Under the pieces are notes generated by a model, which saw nothing but the letters and a program-made list of their open reading frames with translations, had not been told where the DNA came from and made no database searches. 64,000 nt of DNA from Diphasiastrum complanatum (lineage: Eukaryota; Streptophyta; Lycopodiopsida; Lycopodiales; Lycopodiaceae), in NCBI GenBank assembly GCA_029204225.1, contig CM055102.1:38188585-38252584 (forward strand), in the 5' to 3' direction. Numbering within the stretch: the stretch's first letter is position 1; every line of letters begins with the position of its first letter. The position numbers and the translations under genes are program-made. Below are positions 1-11,834 of the stretch, one piece after another.

Positions 1-1328
1 GACACCAAATTCAATTCTCTTATGGAGAATCAAACATGGACACTCACTGAGCTGCCAAAGGATCCAAAATCGATTTCATGCAAATGGATATTCAAGACAA
101 AGTACGACGCTGAAGGGAGGCTAAATCGTTACAAGGCCAGGCTACTCACCAAAGGCTTTCCTCAGATTCCAGACCTAGACTATTCAGAAACCTTCAGCCT
201 AGTCATCAAATATGCGTCGATCCGCCTGCTCCTCTCCTTTGTAGTCGCGAAAGATCTCGAAGTCCACCAGATGGATGTCCAGACCACTTTCCTTAAGGAA
301 CCATCGAAGAGGAGATCTACATGACATAGCTAGAGGGATACGAACTCAACAATAAGCAACAACACCTTGTATGTAAAATCCACAAGGTGCTCTACGGGTT
401 GAAACAGTCACCTAGAGCCTTATTCCAGAAGATCAATGCATTTCTGATAGAGAATGGTTTCATTTTAAACTCGGTAGACTCGAATGTCTATTTCAAGTCT
501 GTATCAAATTACTTCATCATCATCACTCTCTATGTAGATGATACAATCTTATTCAGTAATAATCTGAATCTGATGAAGGATACAAAATGCATGCTGGCCC
601 AGGAATAGAAGATGACTGACATGGGTCCAGCCCACTATTGTCTCGGAATCCAAATTCAACAAGATCGACCCAGCATCATCGGCTCACTGATGTATGATCT
701 GCACACGACCAGGCCTTGCATATTCGATCGATACACTCAGCCAGTTCCTGTCAAATCCAAGCGTAGCTCATTGAAAAGCGCTAACAAAGGTCATGAAGTA
801 CATCCAAGCAACGAAAACTCCTGCTACGGAGGCAGCGAAACTGCCAACATCTTTGAAGCCTACACAGATGCGGATTGGGCAGACACAAGAAAATCAACTT
901 TTGGATTTGTATTTTTGTACAACCAGGTCCCAATCTCATGGAACAGTCGGAAGCAGACCTCCGTTGCATTATCATCAATGGAATTTGAATACATAGCTGC
1001 CACGAATGCAACCAAAGAGGCGATTTGGCTAAGGCAACTTCTTGCAAACCTCAAACTTACACAAACACCTCCTACAACAATCTATTGTGACAATCAAAGC
1101 ACAATAGCACTTTCTCTCAATTCGAAATTTCACTCTCGAAGCAAACATATAGAAATCAAGTATCATTACCTTAGAGAGAAGGTTCACAGCAAGGAAGTAG
1201 AATTGATTTTTTGCAGAACAATCTACATGGCAGCAGATTACTTCACAAAGGCTCTATCAAAGGAGCAACATCTCAAATTTAATGATATGTTAAATCTGAA
1301 GATCAAAGTTCTTCAGGATCCACATTAA
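1..1328 (+). pseudogene. Ty1/copia pol remnant: reverse transcriptase and RNase H (element A)
   Basis: The window opens inside a copia reverse transcriptase. The frame reads KWIFKTKYDAEGRLNRYKAR and HQMDVQTTFL (RT N-terminal half), then LYGLKQSPRALF and the catalytic LYVDDTILF, then CLGIQIQQDRPS. RNase H follows with YTDADWA, STFGFVFLYNQ, ALSSMEFEYIAAT, YCDNQSTIALS and ADYFTKALSKEQH, ending at a TAA just before the polypurine tract. The copy is dead. A 1-nt loss near 300 shifts the frame, TAG codons occur at 327-329 and 606-608, and compared with element D (34.4-36.2 kb) 58 codons are missing in frame after DRPS (about 674). D has TAC where this copy has the second TAG. The 5' part of the element lies off the window. 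Family identity is certain from motifs; inactivity follows from the breaks. Confidence 0.93.
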
Positions 1329-1335
1329 GGAGGAG
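1327..1335 (+). other. polypurine tract of element A
   Basis: AAGGAGGAG lies immediately before TGTTAGATTTCTTATGCTC. A purine run directly upstream of a TG-starting LTR is the plus-strand primer site of LTR retrotransposons. Confidence 0.85.
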
Positions 1336-2235
1336 TGTTAGATTTCTTATGCTCAGTCTTAAACAAATCATTCAAGCAATGAGCATCTTAAAAAGTGAAG
1401 GCCGACTACATGTTTTTGGATCTTCACATTTTTTCCCTTTTTTAAAAGATTCTTTTTTTGCCTTAACCATCTTCTTAAACACCTTCGCCTTTTTTGCACT
1501 TTAGCAAAAAATGCGACACACTGTTTAGAATGCCTTAAGAACCATTTTGAAGACACCTTCGGGTTTTTTTTCGACTTTTTCGCTGCCTTTAGTCTAAAGG
1601 ACCTTCGACTTCTTCGTTGTCTCTAGTCTAAGGCACTTTTCGACTTTTTTTGGCTTTTTCGCCTTCTTCGTTGTCTTAGAAGTAAGGGCACCTCTAATCT
1701 AAGGGCACCTTCAGTCTAAGGGCACCTTCAGGAATTGTTGACCTTCAGTCTAAGGGCACCTTCAGGTTTTTTGGCTTTTTCACATTTTTGCTGCATTGGC
1801 AGACCGGTGGTGCCAACTTATAAGCAACCCCAGAAACAGCTGGACAACCAAATATCCCAAAGGTGATTAGCGGTTACCAACTTTGTACATATACAAAGAC
1901 TGGCGTAAATAGCATTAAAAACTCGTAAGATATTTATCTCTCGACACTTGTAAATATATATACTAGTTGAATCAAGCTATGTAAGTGTTAATTGAGATTC
2001 TCTTTCAATCATAGTTATCTATAGCCAGCGTTATCATGCTCAGCAAGCTGAAGTTATTACTTCAAGCCATTGTACTCATTGTTGATAATTTTTCAGAATG
2101 CAATTTTTGTCTCACTATTGCGTCATTCATTTGTGCAATCTGTATGAATTCTTCTACTTGAATATTTCTGCTGCTAACTGTTGCATTTCCGTTCCTGCAT
2201 GCCTACGCTCTGAGCAACGAGCTTCCACTGCGCTC
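1336..2235 (+). repeat. 3' LTR of element A (family 1)
   Basis: The LTR starts TGTTAGATTTCTTATGCTC right after the polypurine tract. The same start and body recur in inverted orientation at 34.1-34.4 kb (after element D) and 38.3-38.9 kb. The 3' edge is estimated from similarity to the element D LTR around CTTCCRCTGC near 2230; no clean target-site duplication was seen. The LTR carries short reiterations of an ACCTTCAGTCTAAGGGC-like motif (about 1570-1770) and a GCAAAAAATGCGACAC motif shared with other LTR families here. Confidence 0.8.
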
Positions 2236-2285
2236 ACGCCCACTGTTTTGCGACAATTCCACCAGGCGATCTTTTCTCCCTCACC

Positions 2286-2789
2286 ATGATGCTGAACAAC
2301 CCCACTTATACCTATAAGTGGGCAACAAAGATCTCAGACAAGCTATGTCTAGCCCTCAAAGCACGAAAAGCTACCACCAAGTGTGGTTATCTCTTACAAA
2401 TGATGCTCCAACAACACCTAGGATGCAGGATGACCGCAATCCTCAAAGACCTTGAAGATTAATATCTTGCCACCAGAAAGCGGGCCAGTCCTCAAGTATC
2501 AGCCAAAACTACCTCACCTGCACTTCCCACAAAAAAGCAGAAGGGAAAGGCTATAAGCACCGAAGAAGACATCTCCCCTAATATCTTATCCAGTGATATA
2601 GCGACAGAGTATGTTGAATCCGGTGGGAGCCTTAAAACTTCTCAGGTCCCAAAGGAAGTATTGGCGAAACAAGAGGCCCTACTTCAACAGGCCCAGCAAA
2701 GAAGACAAGCAATAGCAGCCACCAGAAGTTCTTTTGATAGAGGTGCTTTTGGCTTCGGTTCATTAGGTGGTCCTGCTTCGGTTCATTAG
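2286..2789 (+). pseudogene. broken reading frame of unknown function
   Basis: From an ATG at 2286 a 167-codon frame runs to a TAG at 2787-2789, interrupted by one stop (TAA 2460-2462, codon 59). Before the stop it is Lys/Leu/Thr rich (KISDKLCLALKARKATTKCG). After it comes a basic stretch (TKKQKGKAI), a Gln/Ala-rich helix-like segment (KQEALLQQAQQRRQAIAATR) and Phe/Gly residues. A short direct duplication (CTTCGGTTCATTAGGTGG twice, 2754-2790) ends it. I do not recognise a family. Amino-acid composition suggests formerly coding, perhaps transposon-derived, sequence. Confidence 0.35.
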
Positions 2790-3392
2790 GTGGGCCTTGC
2801 TAAGGCTTACCCAACTAGCAAAGGTGACTTAATTAATTCCTACCTAACACCCAAAGGGAGATAAAATACTGATTGCAGCTAAACTAAGCAATGAGGCAAT
2901 AAAAAGCGTGCCACAATACATAACCGATGAAAAGGAGGCAAAAGGAGGCCCCATCACCTTCCCTCAATGCACCTTTCCAAAGGGAACACAATGAAACTTA
3001 AGATAATCACAAAGTAATTTGTCAAAATCTCAAAGTGATATTTACAAGGGAAATGCCTCTCTTCTTATAGCAAGAAGGGCCTAGCAACTTTTCTTGCATA
3101 TCATGCACAAAATCCACCGCCGCTTTAACTTTAAGGCATTTGAGGCCAACGGAGATTCCATAAGCTTTCACCTCAACTTCTAACTTAGAACTTAGAACTT
3201 TAGAATCTCTAATCTTGAGTCTCTAACTTCTAAACATAAGATAAAATCTTTTATTTCTAAGCTTAAGTTTCTTGAGTTTAAGTTCTAAGTCTAAGTTTCT
3301 ACCCATGGACTTACAAAATACATGCCATAGTAGAAGTTTATTAACCTTTACTTTCTTTTTCATCTTGGATCTTTTGAGCTTCCTGGAGGGGA
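2790..3392. other. no gene recognised
   Basis: AT-rich sequence with AACTTAGAACTT-like short repeats near 3175-3300. Nothing coding is supported. Confidence 0.5.
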
Positions 3393-4111
3393 TCAGGAGA
3401 AAGTATGGGATTTCCACAGCTCTACCATATCAACAGGAAGCGCCAAAGTGAGGGCTGCTCGGTAATAAAGCTGCACTATGACGTTGATGTGATCTTCTTG
3501 AGTCGTTAAAGGCTTATTGATGTCAATGGCAATTGGTGGTAGCCCTCGGTCCCAGTAACCTTTTAGGTCTGCCAAAAATGCCACTAGGCCGCAGTTATCT
3601 GAAAAATAACGCACATCGCGATCAAGGTTGCCATGGTGCTTTTGGTAGTATACACGACAATTTGTGACCATGTCATCAGCCGGGTTGCCGGTATTTACAC
3701 CTGTGAGCGTGGGCCAATAAATCTTATTCTTCACCTTTGTGGTAAGAAACGGTTCTCGACGCGCGACCGGATAATAGTATGGATAGGTGCGCAGGTAGGC
3801 GGGTGCTTCAAGGTACTATGCCATGGAGGTTTTGCTTTGTAAAGACAATTGGTGGCCCAAAGTGGTTGTGGATCAAGGAGTTTGAAAGCTTCATTTTGAG
3901 TTTTGTAGTGATCAAGATTTGGAAGAATGTAGCCGCCTCGCTCTTTGGTCTGATACTTCTTTGCAAACTCTTGAGAGGTAAGCAAATCCTTGCTAGGCAC
4001 ATTCGGAATGATCCTATGCCTTATTGTGGGTGCTTCAGCTGCTAAGGAATGTTCCTCTTGTGGATCTATTTGAGGGGAGAGAGGTGGTGAAGGATTGGAT
4101 TTAGCAATGCG
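3393..4111 (-). pseudogene. frameshifted unknown protein, transposon-associated by context
   Basis: On the minus strand an open frame without ATG runs from about 4111 through PPLSPQIDPQEEHSLAAEAP, then PSKDLLTSQEFAKKY, KERGGYILPNLDHYKTQNEAF and ENRFLPQR, where a stop falls at about 3731-3733. Shifting frame there continues KNKIYWPTLTGVNTGNPADD, RVYYQKHHGNLDRDVRYFSD, GLPPIAIDINKPLTTQEDHI and ends at 3393. The two halves overlap by a few bases and have matching coding composition, so one ancestral protein of at least about 230 residues with one indel is likely. I do not recognise the family. Minus-strand placement separates it from the frame at 2286-2789. Confidence 0.5.
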
Positions 4112-4187
4112 CTAGGTTTCAAGAGAAAAGTGGTGTTGAATGAAGGAAAATTTAGTTGTGTCGATGGGGTTAGAAGTGGAAGAGATG

Positions 4188-4557
4188 TGTCATGTGCCAA
4201 CCTTAGCATTCAAACATCTAATCCATTCATTAGACATCAAATTACAATGGAAATGCAAGAAATCAAGAAACTAGTCAAAAATCAAGAAGATAGCTAAACG
4301 TAGCAAAACTTCACCAAATTAGCAAAGTAAGGTATCTTTATTCATGATTATTGATCATTTACAAGATAAAATTGTCATGTGCCAACCTTAGCTTTCAAAC
4401 ATCTAATCCATTCATTAAACATCAAATTACAATGGAAATGCAAGAAATCAAAAAACTAGTCAAAAATCAAGAAGATAGCTAAAAGTAGCAAAACTTCACC
4501 AAATTAGGCAAAGTAAGGTGTCTTTATTCATGATTATTGATCATTCACAAGATAGGG
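4188..4557. repeat. tandem duplication, 185-bp unit, two copies
   Basis: TGTCATGTGCCAACCTTAGC begins at 4188 and again at 4373. The two units agree along their length with scattered substitutions and one or two indels. No coding function is visible. Confidence 0.92.
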
Positions 4558-5157
4558 GCCTGATTCTAGAGCATGATCATAGCTCTCATGTGATTTTAGG
4601 CACATGAACCACTTCCTTCAACAAGAAAGCTCTCCAAGAGAAGCTCCAAGATCTCTTAAAACTCAAAATTACAAAATGAACAATAGCCTCCAAATTTAGC
4701 ATGACCTCAACTATTTATAGTGGTCATTTGTGCCTCTACTATAAGTTTGGGGCCTTATTTAGCTAATTTGTGCCTTACAACCATTATTACAATTCCGCTA
4801 TTCTCAATTATAGCGAGGTTGTTCGAAGCACTTTATTAACTGTCCTATTGACTAGTTCTAATCTAATTTAGCTCCATGGCTATATTTGGCAATTCATTAG
4901 AGGTAATGGTGGAAGGAGAGTGGTGTTAGTAGGAAACGATACCTGAGACCTTGGTGCTCCCATTTTATGCTCTTTATTTACAGTTGAAAGCTTTGTGTAG
5001 ATCTTAAAAAGTGGACAAACCCTTCTACACTACACTGCATCCGTGAGTAGATAGCCACCGCACAAACAAGTGTTACTTCCAACAAGATACCAAGTATTAG
5101 AGCTCTGATATAATAGATCGCTCTGACATATGAAGGTAATAGCATATTAAATAACAT
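4558..5157. other. no gene recognised
   Basis: AT-rich unique-looking sequence. GAGCTCTGATATAATAG near 5100 resembles a degenerate primer-binding-site complement belonging to the LTR-like remnant that follows. Confidence 0.4.
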
Positions 5158-5900
5158 GCTCTGATATCATGTTGGAAAGAGGTGACAATGCAATAACGAC
5201 AAGTCGAAGCTTGTGAACGACTTATTGAGTGCATCGGAATGAACCTGCTTTCCTAATGCATGACTACACCTATCAATTTTGAACAAAACATAATGACAAG
5301 AGTCACGTTCAATCTTTTAGCAACTAACTTTGAAATTATCAGAGCTAAAGTGATTACGTAGCCAAACAATGAAGAAATGAATTATCAGACAAAAGCAATA
5401 TGAGATCACAAAGATTCTAACATGATATTGAACGCAATAAAGGATAGATTGATTTAGCAAAAAATGACGAGCAAAAGATAATTGTGGATAGAAACTATGT
5501 ACTACTCTAAACTATCTCTAAAACCCTGTTTGGTTTGCACTTCCGTTGATAAGTAGTAAGCGCTGATAGCAAAACTCTAAAAGAACTCTAAGAACTGAGC
5601 TAGAATGCTCAAGAGTGTTCAAGCTTGAAAGCTTGAGAGAGCTGCTACGTGATACTTCAATGCATTGCATGAAAAAAATGATATCAGCTATTTATACTAA
5701 CAAAAACGGGCATCCAGTAGGACAGCTGATTAGGTCATGGATCATAATGGCCAATTGGCCATAGTGAGCTGGCATTTGTCCAGTTAGTACTTCTTGGAAA
5801 TTACTACTTGTGGAATCCACCTATGAGCGATTTCCGTGTACTTCTATAGACTGTGTAGAAACATGCATAAAACTGCAAAGCTAGGATTTAAAAGATCAAT
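5158..5900 (-). repeat. LTR-like remnant with adjacent primer-binding-site match
   Basis: On the minus strand a sequence ending CTTTCCAACA is followed by TGATATCAGAGC (5158-5169), one mismatch from the plant initiator-Met primer site TGGTATCAGAGC. A TATA-like ATAAATA on the minus strand lies near 5692-5698. The upstream edge is not defined and no second LTR or coding region was found, so this is probably a truncated copia LTR. Confidence 0.4.
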
Positions 5901-7997
5901 TAGTCTATAATCAGGAGAATAATACATTCCACAATCATCAATCTACATGCGCAATTATATGATATGAGCCCTCAAACAAATTCTTGATCAGATCCTACAG
6001 TACTGAACACCCTTCATGTAGCAAACAAGGGTTGAAAATGTTAAGACCTCATTGTGCATGTGAGTGTTGCTCTCCTTTTCCTACAATAAGTACTTTCAAG
6101 AGGGATTTAAGCTTGTTAGCTCAATTTACCTCCAAAATTTGCTTATTATGCCAATACTCAACAAAATCTTAGATCTTGCTCTAATTTTTGCATTGTCTAA
6201 AGCTACGACTATTCTCAATAACAAGGTAGCCTATTACCCACAACATTTTCATCTTTTGATCACAATGACCAACATGGTGATCATCTATCACCATGGGGAT
6301 CATCTATCACAAGGAAGCTTGTAAGCACGTGAACAACTTGGCAAAGAGATAAGTTGATAATGGTATACTAGGCAAATTGTAGATTACAATGTGTTCGAAA
6401 AAGTGATGTTATGGTGGCCATGGTCAATTTTTTTTTATGAAAAATAGAAACAAACAAAGAGTATTTTTTGGATTAAGTCTTCTATTATAAGTGGACAAAC
6501 CATATGACCTTCTAACATGTTCTTGTAGATGACTAGACTTGATAGCACAACTTTTGCTACATTGTGACATCATGAATGACAAAGTCCACCTCTTGAAATC
6601 ATGATTCAAGTCAAGAATATGACGTATATAGTTTTTGTGTGTATAGGTAACATCAAGAATATGACGTATATAGTTTTTGCGTGCCATGTCACAATATGTA
6701 TAGGTAACATCAACCCACTATAAGAACTAGAGGTGCATGATAGCTTGACTTAGCTCGACGCTTAAATTTAGTTGTGGGTCCATGTGCTTATGAAGCAAAA
6801 TGCTTTAGTTGTAAGTTTTATGCAACTCCAATATTCTATTTAATTTTCTTATAATAGCAGTATCCTTTTGCAATTTTACTAAGTGGCATGTGGTAGCATT
6901 TGCCATTAGTATGTAAATATAGTAGTTTGTATGGATTAGCTTAAGGTGACTTTACGCCTATATGCACCCAAATGCTTTTCTCAAAAGCATTGTATGAGTA
7001 CAATCAACATACAAATAATTTTGAAAGTAGATACTTGGTGTCATTGTTGGATTAACTTCTTATGTTGGGTTCTTGCACCAACATTAAATATCACAACCAT
7101 AGATATAATTGCATCCATTGACACAACATTGATTTTGAAACTGAAGGCCACTAGAAATGAAACAAGGTGTCCATTCATGAAACCTCTCTTTACATATAAA
7201 ATATTGTGTATGCATTATTTCTATGGTACTCCAACACAAATTTCATCACGACATGTGCTAGAATTAATGTCTATGCAAAAAAATTGTTACATATTCAAGT
7301 GATAACAATGTACTCAAAAATATGAAAACTCCTTGAGAATAGAATGGTTAATCAAAATCTGAAAGATGTTCATTTTTGAAATGATGGTCAACCTCTTATG
7401 TAGAAAATCATCAATTGAACAAGAACAAACATAGAGATAATTCCTTAGATATAAACTATATCACATTCACATGATTATATTAAAAATTTCAATAGTTCAA
7501 ATCATGGATGAGTATGCAATCTTATGTTGTAGGAACCCAATTATGCAATGTATTTATGTAGTCAAAATCATGCAAATATTTGTAGGTAGGCTAAAGGGTT
7601 AATTTTTATAGTGCTTGTAAGATTGATCAACAAATGAGAGTGGAAATTTTCTTTACTTGTACAAGGAAATACATGTCTAAAGAATTGTGGAATTTAAATA
7701 ATAATAATAATAAATGAAACAGACATTTTAATAGATAATATGTCAGTTTTCATGTCACATTAGAGACACAAAAGTAATGGCATTTTTTTTATATTACAAT
7801 GGACAGCTTAATTGCACTAGCCTCATTGTACACTCTATTTACAATATACATCAAGTTACCTTCATAGTATGGAGGACAAAACTCCCAGAGTTTAAAGAGT
7901 GTGGGCTGTGAGATGTCTTGTGGCTTGCCAAGACCAAGATATAAACTTGTGTGTTGAGTGAATGTGCTACACATTCCTCATTTGTGAGTCGTAGGTT
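5901..7997. other. no gene recognised
   Basis: AT-rich sequence with only short spurious frames. A near-repeat around 6600-6700 (AAGAATATGACGTATATAGTTTTTG occurs twice, split here as AAGAATATGACG and TATATAGTTTTTG) is the only visible structure. Confidence 0.5.
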
Positions 7998-8362
7998 CTC
8001 CATTGTGTTCCAAGTGAACATGTGCTATTTGATAATGTGTTCCACAACCTCTATTGTCAACTTATTACTCCTAAGTTGTTCATTTTGTTCCTAGTGATCA
8101 TTTGATATTAAGTTGTTTCAACATGTCTGAGCTTCAGAACTCCTTTAGTCTGACACTTGATTTCATGTTTACATTCCTAGTGACTATTTGCTATTTTGAT
8201 AATGTGTTCCACAACCACTATTTTGCACCTATGCCTCCTAAGTTGTCTATTATATTCCTAGTGATCATTTGATGTTTTGTTGTTTTAACATGTATGAGAG
8301 TTCCGACTTATCCTGCTTCAAAACTCCTTGGCACTAACACCTGATTTTCTATTTTTCATTTC
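7998..8362. repeat. tandem duplication, about 167-bp unit
   Basis: GATAATGTGTTCCACAACC occurs at 8031 and 8198. It is flanked in both units by TTCCWAGTGA...TGCTATTT upstream and by CCTAAGTTGT...CCTAGTGATCATTTGAT downstream. The units are diverged and have no coding potential. Confidence 0.8.
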
Positions 8363-10930
8363 CAAAATTTTGTGTCTTTTCACTTGCAATTTTTATTGGA
8401 GAGTCCTTTTATTTTCAATTTTGTTGTTGGCATGCCATGGTTAATTGTGTGTTTCACCTAGGAACTCTGGGACGATTAAGAATACTCCCTAATGGTCCCA
8501 ATTAGGTACAAATGCTTGTGTGAGCTCATATTTATCTACTTCAATCTAGATTTATCACATTCTCTTTGTGTGTTCCAATAGATACTTTGAAGCTCTCAAG
8601 TTATCAATGTTCAATTTAGTTCCAATTCCAAAAACATTATAAGCCCACACGATCACTTGGAGTAGAAACAAGAACACAAGAGAACAAGTTACGACAAAAA
8701 TCACTGAATGAATCACCTAATAAACAACTAGACACTCTCAAGATGATCTCTACACTAGATACTACGATAGCTCAAGCATAGAACTCTTTGTTACACACAA
8801 TATAAATTTGAAACATGTAGGATGAGGATGCATATATATTCTCCAAACTCTAGCCTCCATAAGACATGTAGATTCTGCTTTTGGGATCATCCCTTCCATG
8901 CATAGCTACAATACCTTGAATAGACATCATCACAACCACTCTTGCATGAGGCAATGCCTTAACCAAATTGGACATAAGACCCATTTGGGGTTAAGGGCTA
9001 CCCTATGCATATGCTATACCAACTACACATGTTTAAGGACATAACAATGTGCATGCTTATGCTTTCATACATTAAGAAATTTCTCAATATTTTAACCAAC
9101 GCATGGAAATGGAGCATAAATACTATTTTGCAAAGTGCATAAACTCATTTGGGTAATGCTGGTCTCAAGCATTCTTAATCCTTGCTAGTCTCCTTGGCTT
9201 GACATCAACCAATCTTTGATATTCCATCTTCTTGATTAAATAGTCATCTTTAACATGCAATGCAAGGTGAGAGACACTTACAACTTCATTATCAACAACG
9301 AGTCAACAACAACCAATATAGACATGATTTTAAGTATGCGGCATTCAATCTAACTTCAAAGATGCACAAATATTTCACAATCGTCTTAAGACTCACCTTC
9401 TAGTTTCATTTAACAATAACCAAATATCTTGAAATATTATATCAACGACAAAAGCACACTAAAATTTCATTCATAAAGTTTGTGATTACAAGTCTAAATA
9501 TCATGTTTCAATCTAGTATCCTTCAAAATGTTTGCAAAATATTTTCTACACGTTGGTTGAGCCATTATGTTTTCTAGAAATATATTAAGGCAAACACATA
9601 CAAGCTAAATATACTATCACTTAATTAGATAATAGTAACTCAAACATTTTTTACAATTAATAAAAAGTGTGATAGTCTAGTGTGATGCCCTACTGAGGTC
9701 GTAACTCTATTTAAGAATAATAAAGAGCATATTCTCCTAGGAAACAACACAAATTTCACAACTATTGTATGTTAGTGTCTTTTTCTAAGTTTGAAGGTGC
9801 AATTCACATTATAATATACAAATAGATGTTACAATAATTGTTTTAGTATATTATAATACACTAGTTAGTCTCTTTTTTTGTAACCAATGCAAACTTGTAC
9901 AAATACTACATGTCCATGAACTAATTGGCCAAGCCTTTACATTGAGCACAGGACTCCTACATGTCAATGATCCAAGGACCAAAGATTGAGCTTGCACTAA
10001 TTTGACCACAATAAAGAACTCTACCCAGCTCACCTCATTGCGAAGGACCTAATAGTCCTTTTCAAAATATTATGATATAATGCAGAAAACATTCATTTAA
10101 ATATGTGATATATGTAATTAATAAAAATGTGCCTTAATACCCATTATGTTTTGTTTTGTATTAGTTTACAATACTCTGTATATATGAAGAAAAGAATAAA
10201 AGGTAGAGACATGTCCATGAAGCACATGAGCTCTCAAACTAAACCAAGCCATGAATTACACAATGTGTCCAAAAAATATTTAGCAAAAGAAATTTGCCTA
10301 TGTTTTTCACACTGGGTAAAAGCCTATTAAGTGTTTATGTAGACATTTATGGGCCTCGGCATTGCATAAAAACCCTCCCCACATGGCTTAGCTTTACACC
10401 CCACGTAGTGGCACTTGTGGCTTTTTTTGGGTGTGTAAGGGGAGCACTTACCTTGCATAACCACTCCAAAAGACCATAAATCAACAAGAGGAAATTACTC
10501 GCGTAACCAAGCTTGGAATTTGAAGGGCATACCTAACTTTCATGATAAAGGCACTATTAATTCGATAATCGTAACTTGATATGATGGTTCTTATTTTGCC
10601 TTTAAAAAGCACATTTTTGGGACAAATTTGGATAGGGGTTTCAAAAACTTTGGCTTTGGACATGAGGTATTCCATTCAATCACCTTACACCTTCATGTGA
10701 TATTTAGTAAATTTACTTTCTTTGAAAGGGAAAGAGGGGGTCCTTTGAAGAATAAAGTCTCTCTCAAAAATTCAAGCCTAGGAGGATGATGTAAGCTAAA
10801 GGAAGTTCTCATTGTGATTGTGAGCGACGGTGCACGTCGGGCCCTACCTTCATCTAAAGGATAACAAAACGTTTTGCATGACTATTTAAAAAATCATGAT
10901 TGCAAGTATCCGGCGCCCTACTCATCATAT
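8363..10930. other. no gene recognised
   Basis: Long AT-rich intergenic stretch. Reading frames are short, lack motifs and do not look coding. No tRNA cloverleaf or LTR terminus was recognised. Confidence 0.5.
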
Positions 10931-11040
10931 GCCACCATCATAGTCTTCATATGTGGTCGCAGCTGGATGAGGGCAGGGCATTGCTTGCCACCATCCTAGC
11001 CTTCATACGTGGTCACCGTTGGATGAGGGCGGGGCCTTGC
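10931..11040. repeat. 55-bp tandem repeat, two copies
   Basis: GCCACCATCMTAGYCTTCAT starts at 10931 and 10986. Each unit ends GGATGAGGGCRGGGCMTTGCTT. It is a short GC-richer island about 800 bp upstream of the glutaredoxin start. Confidence 0.88.
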
Positions 11041-11834
11041 TTGCAACCTGAAGTCATTGTTAAAGTCTTTGTTGATATTGTGAGGTATAGGTTGATTTTT
11101 CTCTTGATCATGAGCAGCAACACATAGGCCACAATTTGCCTCGGTCTAGAGAGTAAATAAAGAATAAAAATTACAATTGATTCTATGCATTAGAACTGGA
11201 CCGGGTGCACAGGTCTCGATAAGGTGTGGTGTACGCTCTAGACTGTGTAGCGTTGTTGGTGATCATTTGACTGTGGAAAGTAGGCACAGTGCACACGTTC
11301 CTTCTGACTCCCACACCAGAGACACAGACAGTGCGTCCAGACTCCAGACTCCAGCCTAGACTAGAGTACATAAGAAAGAGTGTGGCCTGATGTCATGAAT
11401 ATGTGAGCAAACATTTGGTATCAGCATTCGTCACGCTGAGGATTTGATCTGTGCTCTTTACAGCCTGCTTGTTCAGGCTTCATAAACGATCATCGATGAT
11501 ATATTTTCTGGGAGTTGAACAGCAAGTTACAAGGCCAAGGAGATATGAAGCGTGTGGATATCAGGTAGGCAACAGAAATCCTTTCCTTTAAGCTAGATCC
11601 GCTGGAAATCGTTAATGCACTTATCTGTGCAAAATGAAGAAGCAAAGTCATGTTTCTCAGTTTCCTTCGTAAGAATATAGCACAAGAGAAGAAAAATAGT
11701 TCTTCTTAAGGTTGTAGAAAATAGCTCATAATCGTTCAATTCCTTTGATCGTGAAGTGTGGAGATTGCAGCAATTAGCCCAAACAACATTTACTAATTAA
11801 TCCGTGCATGTGTTATACAAACCAAGATTGATCT
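11041..11834 (+). other. upstream region of the glutaredoxin gene
   Basis: Holds the presumed promoter and 5' leader. I see no convincing TATA box. One CGTCA (11429-11433, reverse of TGACG, the core bound by TGA bZIP factors) is present; one 5-mer is weak evidence. GGTATCAGC at 11417 is a partial chance match to the initiator-Met primer site. A 5'-UTR intron cannot be excluded. Confidence 0.3.

Noticed and set aside
11409-11425. TTGGTATCAGC as a retrotransposon primer-binding site upstream of the glutaredoxin
   Set aside because: Only a partial match, with no LTR end before it and no gag after it.
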